A DNA stretch of 10,746 bases from an uncultured Erysipelotrichaceae bacterium (GCA_910586285.1 CAJUGR010000069.1:1-10746); one strand, 5' to 3'. Shown: positions 1-5,868, numbered from the stretch's first letter. Notes: a model not told the origin generated them from the letters alone. Made by a program: numbers and translations.

Positions 1-257
1 GAGAAATGAAAAGCGGAAAGGGATATGTGGATTATTTATTCACTCCGAAAAAGAAGCAGTATCCGCCGATCATATTAGAATTGAAATATGATAAAAGTGC
101 AGAAGATGCGATCGATCAGATCTACGAAAGGCATTATATTGACAAGGTAAAGGATCACAAAGAAATCTTACTGGTAGGTATTAACTACGATAAACATACC
201 AAGCATTATGAATGTATCATTGAAACATATGATGATACATTGAAAAACAAAACCTAA
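1..257 (+). CDS. C-terminal part of a probable AAA-ATPase/PD-(D/E)XK nuclease-like protein (5' truncated by window edge)
   Basis: The frame is open to the left edge (a Glu codon at 3-5 precedes the ATG at 6), so this is the tail of a longer gene and the ATG at 6 is probably internal. The visible part carries the core of a PD-(D/E)XK fold: GYVD (Asp at residue 9 counted from the ATG at 6), a beta hairpin rich in Lys and Pro, then ILELK with Glu25 and Lys27. An 'EDAIDQI' helix, a Tyr-rich segment and a strand reading ILLVGINYDKHTK follow. This order is typical of the C-terminal nuclease-like domain (DUF1703) of a large family of AAA-ATPase proteins that occur in many copies in gut anaerobes; their function is poorly known. 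The ATPase domain would lie outside the window. A terminator follows at 351-400, so the gene is separate from the operon downstream. Confidence 0.75.
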   Translation, partial: EMKSGKGYVDYLFTPKKKQYPPIILELKYDKSAEDAIDQIYERHYIDKVKDHKEILLVGINYDKHTKHYECIIETYDDTLKNKT

Positions 258-350
258 GATTCATTTACTTTTAACATTAGATTATGTATAAGTAAATCAT
301 AGAATGGAAATGACACGAAATGAAATGAATCAGCTATACTCCATAAAATA

Positions 351-400
351 GAATAAGAAGCGTGTTACTCTGAATGAAAGGAATAGCGCGTTTTTCTTTT
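351..400 (+). terminator. Rho-independent terminator after the PD-(D/E)XK family gene
   Basis: CGTGTTACTC (361-370) pairs with GAATAGCGCG (381-390) with one mismatch and two G-U pairs around a 10-nt loop, followed by TTTTTCTTTT (391-400). The A-rich stretch before the stem (351-360) can extend the pairing into the T run. It separates the left-edge gene from the promoter region that follows. Confidence 0.75.
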
Positions 401-497
401 GTCAAATGATAACGAACCTCATGCCATTATAACGCGGGATTTTTTTAACATTTACATGGTGATTCATCACTTTACAGCGTAAACAAACAGTTTAGCG
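401..497. other. Upstream part of the regulatory gap before the glycyl radical enzyme operon
   Basis: The gene-free stretch 258-645 (388 bases) holds, in order: the terminator at 351-400, this AT-rich segment, a phased repeat array (498-547), a promoter (552-580) and a 5' hairpin (592-607). Within 401-497 I see a 12-bp palindrome, GTGAT-TC-ATCAC (459-470), and a small potential hairpin, TTTAC-AGC-GTAAA (471-483). The octamer GATTCATC (461-468) is repeated in inverted orientation as GATGAATC at 497-504, where the phased array begins. No ORF of note and no RNA gene were recognised. Confidence 0.4.
459..470. promoter_or_regulatory. Palindromic candidate operator upstream of the glycyl radical operon
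   Basis: GTGAT-TC-ATCAC is a perfect 5-bp-arm palindrome about 80 bp upstream of the -35 box. The 2-bp centre does not match the spacing of Crp (TGTGA-N6-TCACA) or Fnr (TTGAT-N4-ATCAA) sites, so I do not assign a regulator. At this distance an activator site is possible; chance occurrence in AT-rich DNA is also possible. Confidence 0.25.
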
Positions 498-547
498 ATG
501 AATCAAAATGAACAAAGTTGAATAAAATTGGTTAGAAATGATCAAAA
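498..547. repeat. Phased 10-bp direct-repeat array, probable operator of the operon's DeoR-family regulator
   Basis: The triplet (A/T)TG recurs at 498, 508, 518, 528 and 538, exactly 10 bp apart, usually followed by AA or A and an A-rich block: ATGAATCAAA, ATGAACAAAG, TTGAATAAAA, TTGGTTAGAA, ATGATCAAAA. The fourth unit is degenerate. The array ends 4 bp before the -35 hexamer. DeoR-family regulators often bind tandem direct repeats spaced by about one helical turn; Bacillus subtilis IolR, for example, binds repeats of the 11-mer WRAYCAADARD, which TGATCAAAAGT at 539-549 happens to satisfy. The operon encodes a DeoR-family protein at 3824-4576, so autoregulation through this array is the simplest inference. 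Confidence 0.5.
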
Positions 548-551
548 GTTA

Positions 552-580
552 TTGACTTTGATTTTCGCGTCTGTTATATT
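552..580 (+). promoter_or_regulatory. Sigma-A type promoter of the glycyl radical enzyme operon
   Basis: TTGACT (-35, 552-557), a 17-bp spacer and TATATT (-10, 575-580), preceded by TGT (572-574), which makes an extended -10. The predicted transcript start is about 587, leaving a leader of roughly 59 nt. The promoter lies directly after the phased repeat array. Confidence 0.85.
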
Positions 581-591
581 ATAACCGAGCA

Positions 592-607
592 ATCCAAAGC
601 GTTGGAT
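592..607 (+). promoter_or_regulatory. Inverted repeat at the start of the operon transcript
   Basis: ATCCAA (592-597) and TTGGAT (602-607) are perfect complements around the 4-nt loop AGCG. The repeat covers roughly +6 to +21 of the predicted transcript. It could be a DNA operator blocking promoter clearance or a 5' mRNA stem-loop that protects the transcript. There is no T run, so it is not a terminator. Confidence 0.4.
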
Positions 608-645
608 GCAGCCATATAAAAATAGGTGAAAAGGAGCGAAAAAGC

Positions 646-2916
646 ATGGCAAAAATCAATATCGACGGTGTACAAAATGTAGAAGTCAGTATTAAAATCC
701 CTTGTGAAAAACCGATGATGGAACAACTGGATATCATGGAAGCTTATACAAAGGCGCATCAAGACAGTGCCGGTTTGGATAAAGCAAAACGAGAGATCAA
801 CTGTTTAAAGACGATCTACCCTGCGTTATTTCGATCCATTGAAGATGATGATCTGATTGCCGGACGATTGGACTTTCTGCCGATTGGCTTCGGCTGTGTG
901 ACCAGTGTCGGTGGTGTGGGACATTATTGCGTATTCCATAAATTGCGTGCTTTTAAGGAACAGTTGGATCGTGAAGAAGATAAAGCCCGAGTCGATGTAC
1001 TTTATGATTATTGGCAGGATCATGATGTTAAATCACTTTATTGTCAGGATATCTTAAATGATACAACAACGGGAAGGCTTATTGATTGTAAATATCCGTT
1101 TATGGCAACGGCCAGATTGTCGGGAATGATGCTCAATTATAATAAATTGATGCGGCTTGGGATCAATGGTATTATTGAAGAATGTAAAACAAAAAATCAA
1201 AACGGCTTTATTGAAGCATCCATAGAAGCTATGGAACTATTAAAGAAGGTCATCGAACGCCAACAGGAATTGGTAAAGGAAGCGGCAGCGAAAAATGATG
1301 ATCCCAAGCGTCAGGCAGAATGTCAGTTGATGCTTGACAGCTTGGAACATATCAAAGAACATAAACCAGAAACATTCCATCAGGCATTACAGCTATTCTG
1401 GATTTATGCGCTGTGTGCCGGTGTAATTAATTATGGCAGAATGGACATTGTGTTGGGGTCATTCTTAAAGCATGATATCGACCGGCACATCATCAATGAA
1501 GACGATGCGTATCGCTATTTGAAATCACTATGGAGGATGATTGAAAATCGCCGAACAACCGTAAACGGACGTATTATTGTCGGTGGTGTCGGCCGTGAAA
1601 ATGTGGAAGCCTGCGATATGTTTACGCGGATATGTTTACGTGTATGTAAGGATACTCGCTATGTCGAACCGCAATTTACGCTGCGCTTTAACAAAGAAAC
1701 ACCGGATGATATTATGGATATGGCTTACGAATGTATTGCCTCGGGAGCGACCTATCCGACCTTATATAATGATGATGTCAATGTGCCGGCCGTTGAGTAT
1801 GCGATGCGGGTGGAGCGTAAAATCGCCGAACAATATATTCCCTTCGGCTGTGGTGAATTTGTCATTCAGGGAAAAAGCGTTGGTACGCCGAATACGTTAT
1901 TAAACGTTTTGAAAATCTTACAGTTGGCATTGAATGAGGGATATGATCCGATGGATCACATCTTGCGTGCAGGCCCAATGAAAGTAAAAGCACTGAGCGA
2001 AATCAAAAGCTTTGATGAATTATATGATCAATACAAGGAATTATTGGATTATTACTTTACCTTGAGTGTGGAGGCACAAACTTACAGCTACCAGATTATG
2101 AATGAACAAGTTTCCTTCCTTTACACATCCATATTAATGGACGATTGTATTGGGCGTGAGAAGGCACTTCTGGATGGTGGTGTGGAAATCTTGGGCGGCA
2201 CCAATGAGATCTACGGCAGCATCAATGCCTCGGATGCTCTATATGCGATCAAAGAATTGGTTTATGAGTCTAAGAAGTATACATTAGAACAACTGAATGA
2301 AGCTGCCCTGCATGATTTCGTTGGTTATGAAACAATTCAGCGTGATCTGTTGGATGTGGCGAAATACGGTAACGATGATGCAGGATGCGATGAAATGGCC
2401 AATGATCTTTACGAATACATTGCCAAAGGGATTCGTCAAAAAGGCATCGATGCAAATCTGGGTTATTATCTGATCGTAATTTCCAATAACCAGACCAATA
2501 CCGATTGGGGTCATGAAACGGATGCTTCCTTGGATGGGCGCAAGCGCGGTGTGTATATGAATCCTGCTAATAATCCGCAGGGTGGCGCAGCCAAGAGCGG
2601 CCCTACGGCTTGTTTAAATTCATTGGCAAAATTCAAAGCCAAATATCATGGCGGCAGTGTTCAAAACATGAAGTTTACACCGCGGATGATGCATGATGAT
2701 AAAGAAAAAGTGAAAGCCTTGTTTGATACCTACTTTAAAAAAGGGGGTTGTCAGCTGATGGTCACCTGTGTTGATCACGGTGTACTGGAAGATGCCCAGA
2801 AGCATCCGGAAAATTATCCGGATTTGATTGTCCGCGTAGCGGGATACAGTGCGATATTCGTAAACTTAACTCCGGATATTCAAGCGGAATTGCTAAGCAG
2901 GGAATTATATGATTAA
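646..2916 (+). CDS. Glycyl radical enzyme, dehydratase/lyase type, substrate unknown (PFL-like family)
   Basis: A 756-residue cytoplasmic enzyme expected to carry an oxygen-sensitive glycyl radical. The C-terminal radical loop reads VRVAGYSAIF, with Gly733 as the radical site. The active-site loop reads PFGCGEF: Cys402 would form the thiyl radical and Glu404 matches the general base of the GCxE motif of diol dehydratase and lyase-type members (glycerol dehydratase, CutC, HypD). Pyruvate formate-lyase has adjacent Cys-Cys instead, so formate acetyltransferase activity is unlikely. The PFL-like barrel spans roughly residues 20-620. Where dehydratases usually have Gly-His before 'xxPxYxKVL', I read Gly160-Met161 (aligned from memory). 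The start is set by AAGGAG (631-636), 9 nt before the ATG. The activase gene overlaps its end by 8 nt. No N-terminal microcompartment targeting extension is seen. Family assignment is very secure; the substrate is unknown, a phosphorylated sugar or polyol being favoured by context. Confidence 0.93.
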   Translation: MAKINIDGVQNVEVSIKIPCEKPMMEQLDIMEAYTKAHQDSAGLDKAKREINCLKTIYPALFRSIEDDDLIAGRLDFLPIGFGCVTSVGGVGHYCVFHKLRAFKEQLDREEDKARVDVLYDYWQDHDVKSLYCQDILNDTTTGRLIDCKYPFMATARLSGMMLNYNKLMRLGINGIIEECKTKNQNGFIEASIEAMELLKKVIERQQELVKEAAAKNDDPKRQAECQLMLDSLEHIKEHKPETFHQALQLFWIYALCAGVINYGRMDIVLGSFLKHDIDRHIINEDDAYRYLKSLWRMIENRRTTVNGRIIVGGVGRENVEACDMFTRICLRVCKDTRYVEPQFTLRFNKETPDDIMDMAYECIASGATYPTLYNDDVNVPAVEYAMRVERKIAEQYIPFGCGEFVIQGKSVGTPNTLLNVLKILQLALNEGYDPMDHILRAGPMKVKALSEIKSFDELYDQYKELLDYYFTLSVEAQTYSYQIMNEQVSFLYTSILMDDCIGREKALLDGGVEILGGTNEIYGSINASDALYAIKELVYESKKYTLEQLNEAALHDFVGYETIQRDLLDVAKYGNDDAGCDEMANDLYEYIAKGIRQKGIDANLGYYLIVISNNQTNTDWGHETDASLDGRKRGVYMNPANNPQGGAAKSGPTACLNSLAKFKAKYHGGSVQNMKFTPRMMHDDKEKVKALFDTYFKKGGCQLMVTCVDHGVLEDAQKHPENYPDLIVRVAGYSAIFVNLTPDIQAELLSRELYD

Positions 2917-3805
2917 CGTTTTCAATATTGAAAAATTTGCGACCCATGACGGCCCCGGAATTCGTACCACTGTATTCTTAAAGGGCTGTTCACTCCATTG
3001 CCCATGGTGTGCCAATCCGGAAAGCTGGTCAAAAAAGCCGACATTGCTTTATGATCAGCGAAAATGCGTATCGTGCAAAGCATGTGCGGCAAGTTGTACG
3101 ACACAAGCGATTACCTTTGATCAAAAATGGCAATGGGACAGCGCCAAATGCTTTGAATGCCGACAGTGTACGCAAAACTGCTTGCCCCATGCGTTAAGCT
3201 TTGCCGGAGAAACGATGAGTGTGGATGCAGTGGTAAACGAGGTGTTGAAGGACAAGGACTATTTCGATAACAGTGACGGCGGCATTACGGTTTCCGGTGG
3301 GGAACCGTTTCTACAAGCGGATGCTTTGGCAGAACTGTTAAAAGAATGCAAGTGTCATGATCTTCATGTGGCCGTGGAAACAACCGGAAATGTTCCGCTG
3401 AGTGATATCAAAAAAGCGCTGCCCTATATCGACTTATTCCTGTATGATGTAAAACATCTGAATGCGGATACACTCTATGAGGTGACCGGCGGACGCAGTG
3501 AATACATCTTTACCAATCTGGAATGGTTGGCGCAGCGTGATCCTTCCAAGGTCATCGTACGGGTACCGGTAATCCCCGGTTTCAATGCGAATCAAGAAAT
3601 GTTATGTAAAATTATCGACTATGCGAAAAAACTGAAGGTGCGGGAAGTGAACTTATTGCCGTATCACTCGTTGGGTAAAAACAAGTGGGAACAGATGAAT
3701 CGTGATTATGTATATAAAGATTTGAAAATCATGGAAAAATGTGAATTGAGCGAATATGCCGAATACGGTAAGCGCCAAAATATCAAAGTGAAGATCGGCG
3801 GTTAA
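2909..3805 (+). CDS. Glycyl radical enzyme activating enzyme (radical SAM, with two ferredoxin-type clusters)
   Basis: A 298-residue radical-SAM activase that would abstract hydrogen from Gly733 of the upstream enzyme using S-adenosylmethionine. The SAM-cluster motif CSLHCPWC gives Cys27, Cys31 and Cys34 (CX3CX2C), after the activase signature HDGPGIRTTVFLKGC. An inserted domain carries two CX2CX2CX3C clusters (Cys53/56/59/63 and Cys81/84/87/91). This insert is usual in activases of dehydratase/lyase-type glycyl radical enzymes and absent from PflA of pyruvate formate-lyase, which supports the same call for its partner. The SAM-binding GGEP lies at residues 130-133. The ATG sits in ATGATTAA, overlapping the upstream stop, with AGGGA (2899-2903) 5 nt ahead, so translation is probably coupled. 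The very close linkage makes the substrate pairing clear. Confidence 0.95.
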   Translation: MINVFNIEKFATHDGPGIRTTVFLKGCSLHCPWCANPESWSKKPTLLYDQRKCVSCKACAASCTTQAITFDQKWQWDSAKCFECRQCTQNCLPHALSFAGETMSVDAVVNEVLKDKDYFDNSDGGITVSGGEPFLQADALAELLKECKCHDLHVAVETTGNVPLSDIKKALPYIDLFLYDVKHLNADTLYEVTGGRSEYIFTNLEWLAQRDPSKVIVRVPVIPGFNANQEMLCKIIDYAKKLKVREVNLLPYHSLGKNKWEQMNRDYVYKDLKIMEKCELSEYAEYGKRQNIKVKIGG

Positions 3806-3809
3806 CGGG

Positions 3810-3815
3810 AAGGAG
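3810..3815 (+). promoter_or_regulatory. Ribosome binding site that selects a GTG start for the DeoR-family regulator
   Basis: AAGGAG lies 8 nt before GTG at 3824. An ATG at 3816 is out of frame, only 0 nt from the Shine-Dalgarno and gives a very short ORF, so it is not the start. Confidence 0.8.
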
Positions 3816-3823
3816 AATGCGAA

Positions 3824-4576
3824 GTGCTGTCCAAAGAACGATTATATATCATCATGAATTTGGTGAATGAACGCTCCTTTATTACGGTAAAAGAATTGAC
3901 TGAGGCGCTTGGTGTTTCCCGTTCCAGCGTCATGCGCGATTTGGCGGAGTTGGAACAACAGGGATTAATCCAGCGAGAACACGGCGGAGCGATCGCAAAA
4001 AATACGCTCAGCGGTTTGAATGAAGTGCCGGTAAAGCATAAAGAAACACTTCATGTGGAAGAAAAACAGCGTATCTGCGCTCAAGCAGCGACACAGATTA
4101 AAGACGGTGACTGCATTTACATTGATTCAGGGACTACACCGGTGTATTTGTTAGAACATATCGTACACAAGCGCATTACGATTGTCAGTGCCAGTACGTA
4201 TTTGATCCGTAAATTGCCGGAAACCTTTCGCGGTGATATTTACTTACTGGGGGGCGAATTTCATAGTGGCAATGATATGTCAAGCGGACCGTTAACGCTG
4301 GAAATGATTCGCCAGTTTAATTTCGACCATGCGTTCTTCAGCACGAACGGAGTCAATCCGCAAAATGGCGAAGTGACAATTTTTGCCTTTGCGATCGGCG
4401 CGGTCAAAAAAGCGATTATGGAGCGCTCTCTGCGCAACGATTTGTTAATCGATTCTTCAAAGTTTGAAATTAAAGCATTAAGTACATGGGCACAGATGAA
4501 GGATTTCCATACGATCTATACCGATGCCTTCCCGAAGTCCATGAAAAAAGCAAAAAATATTTGTATTTGTGAATGA
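3824..4576 (+). CDS. DeoR-family transcriptional regulator
   Basis: A 250-residue protein with the full DeoR layout: an N-terminal winged helix-turn-helix (residues about 4-56), with VKELTEALGVSRSSVMRDL as the DNA-reading part and GLIQREHGGA as the wing, then a sugar-phosphate-sensing domain with DSGTT at 101-105 and DSSKF near residue 206. Family members usually repress catabolic operons and are relieved by a phosphorylated sugar intermediate. It is the third gene of the operon, 18 nt after the activase, and the phased repeat array at 498-547 is a good candidate operator, so I infer autoregulation. In the sensor domain, the segment that often reads 'E-A-x-x-K' is FAIGAVKKAIM here, lacking the usual Glu, which may alter effector choice. 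The start is GTG. Confidence 0.9.
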   Translation: MLSKERLYIIMNLVNERSFITVKELTEALGVSRSSVMRDLAELEQQGLIQREHGGAIAKNTLSGLNEVPVKHKETLHVEEKQRICAQAATQIKDGDCIYIDSGTTPVYLLEHIVHKRITIVSASTYLIRKLPETFRGDIYLLGGEFHSGNDMSSGPLTLEMIRQFNFDHAFFSTNGVNPQNGEVTIFAFAIGAVKKAIMERSLRNDLLIDSSKFEIKALSTWAQMKDFHTIYTDAFPKSMKKAKNICICE

Positions 4577-4586
4577 AGAGGGATAA

Positions 4587-4606
4587 AGTCATAATGATGC
4601 ATGACT
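4587..4606 (+). repeat. Inverted repeat in the gap before the NanE-like gene
   Basis: AGTCAT (4587-4592) and ATGACT (4601-4606) flank an 8-nt spacer in the 61-nt gap between the regulator and the NanE-like gene. No T run follows, so it is unlikely to terminate. A weak internal promoter-like pair, TTGTAT (4561-4566) and TAAAGT (4584-4589) with 17-bp spacing, overlaps it, so the repeat could control a secondary start or act as an mRNA processing hairpin. Confidence 0.25.
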
Positions 4607-4637
4607 GACCATATAAGAACAGAAAGAAGGAGAACAG

Positions 4638-5390
4638 ATGAAAACAACAGATCCAAGAAAGAAACAGATATTAGAAAGTATGAAGGGCGGCTTGATTGTC
4701 TCTTGTCAGGTTCAGCGCGATGATCCGATTTATACGGATGATATTGTCGTGAAAATGGCCGAAGCTGCTCGCTGGGCCGGAGCAGTTGGTATTCGCGCCA
4801 ATTCACCGGAACAGATTGCGGCGATTAAAAAGGCGGTACCGGAATTACCGATGATCGGGTTATGGAAGGTTTGGCATGATGATACAGATGTATTTATCAC
4901 ACCGACAATGAAAGAAGTGAAAGGCGTTTGGGAAGCCGGTGCTGAAATTATCGCCTTGGATTGTACTGCACAGCTCACCCATGAAAAAACACAGGCTTGG
5001 GATTTGATCAAACAAGTGAAAAAAGAAATTCCGGAAGCGATTATCTTTGCGGATGTTTCCAATTATGATGAGGCAAAACGGGCGATTGAAAACGGTGCCG
5101 ATATCGTAGCGCCGACTCTGTACGGCTACACGAAGGAAACCGCGCATATCGAAGGACCCGATATGCGTGAATTTGCCCGGATGTGCCGTGATTTCAAGGA
5201 CGATGCTTATGTGATGATGGAAGGTCATATCTATACGCCGGAAGACGCCATGAAATGTATTTTCTTGGGCTGCCACAGCGTCGTAGTCGGCAGTGCCATT
5301 ACGCGTCCGCATTTAACGGCAAAACGTTTTGTAGATTTGTTAGGTGGTTATCAAGATAACTGGCGCGATGCAGAAAAGGCAAAACATTAA
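4638..5390 (+). CDS. Divergent NanE-like TIM-barrel protein (sugar-phosphate epimerase family, substrate probably changed)
   Basis: A 250-residue (beta/alpha)8 protein related to N-acetylmannosamine-6-phosphate 2-epimerase (usually about 220-235 residues). Family landmarks are LIVSCQ (Gln24), GAVGIRAN (Arg53), a strand ending in Lys77, DVFITPT, FADVS (Asp139), MMEG (Glu195) and VVVGSAITRP near the C-terminus, where phosphate is bound. Lys77 and Glu195 correspond to the catalytic pair of NanE. Two conserved NanE segments are altered: the usual DxTxRxRP loop reads DCTAQLTH (108-115) and the usual EGRIxTPE reads EGHIYTPE (195-202). The short 'RDYP' loop after the lysine reads VWHDD (78-82). No sialic-acid genes lie nearby; it shares the glycyl radical operon. 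AAGGAG at 4627-4632 is 5 nt before the ATG. I call the fold and family with confidence but not the reaction: an isomerase, epimerase or lyase step on the phosphorylated product or substrate of the glycyl radical enzyme is plausible. Confidence 0.8.
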   Translation: MKTTDPRKKQILESMKGGLIVSCQVQRDDPIYTDDIVVKMAEAARWAGAVGIRANSPEQIAAIKKAVPELPMIGLWKVWHDDTDVFITPTMKEVKGVWEAGAEIIALDCTAQLTHEKTQAWDLIKQVKKEIPEAIIFADVSNYDEAKRAIENGADIVAPTLYGYTKETAHIEGPDMREFARMCRDFKDDAYVMMEGHIYTPEDAMKCIFLGCHSVVVGSAITRPHLTAKRFVDLLGGYQDNWRDAEKAKH

Positions 5391-5403
5391 AAATCAATGG
5401 TAG

Positions 5404-5429
5404 AAACGCTGCGGTGATGCGGCGTTTTT
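5404..5429 (+). terminator. Rho-independent terminator of the glycyl radical enzyme operon
   Basis: AAACGCTGC (5404-5412) pairs with GCGGCGTTT (5419-5427), one G-U pair, around a 6-nt loop, with the T run extending to 5429. It lies 13 nt after the NanE-like stop codon and closes the operon before the next promoter at 5473. Confidence 0.85.
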
Positions 5430-5472
5430 ATCGCTTATGGACACTTGTTTAAGGTAAATGCAGATAAAAACT

Positions 5473-5500
5473 TTGCTTATTGAGGGAACCGTGTTATAAT
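5473..5500 (+). promoter_or_regulatory. Promoter of the 98-residue unknown gene
   Basis: TTGCTT (-35, 5473-5478), 16-bp spacer, TATAAT (-10, 5495-5500), extended by TGT at 5492-5494. The predicted start is near 5507, giving a leader of about 20 nt. A consensus extended -10 suggests strong constitutive expression. Confidence 0.8.
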
Positions 5501-5513
5501 AAAAACGAAGAAA

Positions 5514-5519
5514 AAGGAG
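5514..5519 (+). promoter_or_regulatory. Ribosome binding site fixing the start of the 98-residue gene
   Basis: AAGGAG lies 8 nt before ATG 5528. The in-frame upstream TTG at 5480 lies inside the promoter, before the predicted transcript start, so it cannot be the start codon. Confidence 0.85.
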
Positions 5520-5527
5520 TGATAACT

Positions 5528-5824
5528 ATGGCAAAACTGACAATGGATGATTATGCGGCAAGCTTGTGGAATAAGAAAACAGAAGCACATGACAAACAGT
5601 GGTTATACATTGAAATCAATGCGAAGGATTTCAATGAGGAATGTGAACCGGGAGTTAAGAACGTCAACACTTGTTGTAAAGCGATGTTGGATGCGATGTT
5701 AGAGGGCGATGGATTTATCGTAGAACCGAAAAACAAAAGTAAATGTGCCGGCTCTTTGACCATTCGTTATTATGTTGATAATTTAAGTCCGGATCGCAGA
5801 AAATGGTCTGATGTAAATAATTAA
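5528..5824 (+). CDS. Small protein of unknown function (98 residues)
   Basis: I do not recognise the family. The product is soluble and has no signal peptide or membrane helix. After a polar N-terminal helix it has a strand KQWLYIEINAKDF, a Cys-containing stretch with NVNTCCKAMLDAMLEGDGF that looks helical, then basic VEPKNKSK and a strand LTIRYYVDNLSPDRRKW. Four cysteines are present (one in EEC, two in TCC, one in KSKC), without a clear metal-binding spacing. The helix-strand-wing-like end with many Lys and Arg residues would be compatible with nucleic-acid binding, but that is a guess. It is transcribed alone, from a strong promoter and with its own terminator, so the context does not indicate a function. 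Coding potential is well supported by the promoter, AAGGAG and terminator together. Confidence 0.75.
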   Translation: MAKLTMDDYAASLWNKKTEAHDKQWLYIEINAKDFNEECEPGVKNVNTCCKAMLDAMLEGDGFIVEPKNKSKCAGSLTIRYYVDNLSPDRRKWSDVNN

Positions 5825-5829
5825 CAATG

Positions 5830-5863
5830 AAAAGAAATTCTTGAATTGTGGATTTCTTTTTTT
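5830..5863 (+). terminator. Rho-independent terminator after the 98-residue gene
   Basis: AAAAGAAAT (5830-5838) pairs perfectly with ATTTCTTTT (5852-5860) around a 13-nt loop, and the T run continues to 5863. The stem is AT-rich, so it may be leaky. The luxS promoter starts within or just after it. Confidence 0.65.
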
Positions 5864-5868
5864 GTTTA

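Noticed and set aside
646..2916. Annotation as pyruvate formate-lyase (formate acetyltransferase).
   Set aside because: The active site has GCGE with a single cysteine and a glutamate, not the adjacent cysteines of pyruvate formate-lyase, and the activase carries the two-cluster insert absent from PflA.
4860..5312. Minus-strand open frame of about 150 codons opposite the NanE-like gene.
   Set aside because: Phe/His-rich low-information composition, no ribosome binding site, and it opposes a clearly conserved protein.
646..5390. A microcompartment-associated glycyl radical locus (choline or propanediol type).
   Set aside because: No shell protein, aldehyde dehydrogenase or phosphotransacylase gene is present in the window, and I see no N-terminal encapsulation extension on the enzyme.
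5480..5527. A TTG-initiated N-terminal extension of the 98-residue protein.
   Set aside because: This interval contains the -10 box and the ribosome binding site; the predicted transcript starts after TTG 5480.
5528..5824. The 98-residue protein as a GrcA/YfiD-type spare glycyl radical subunit, given its proximity to the operon.
   Set aside because: It has no RVxGY glycyl radical motif, and it has its own promoter after the operon terminator.
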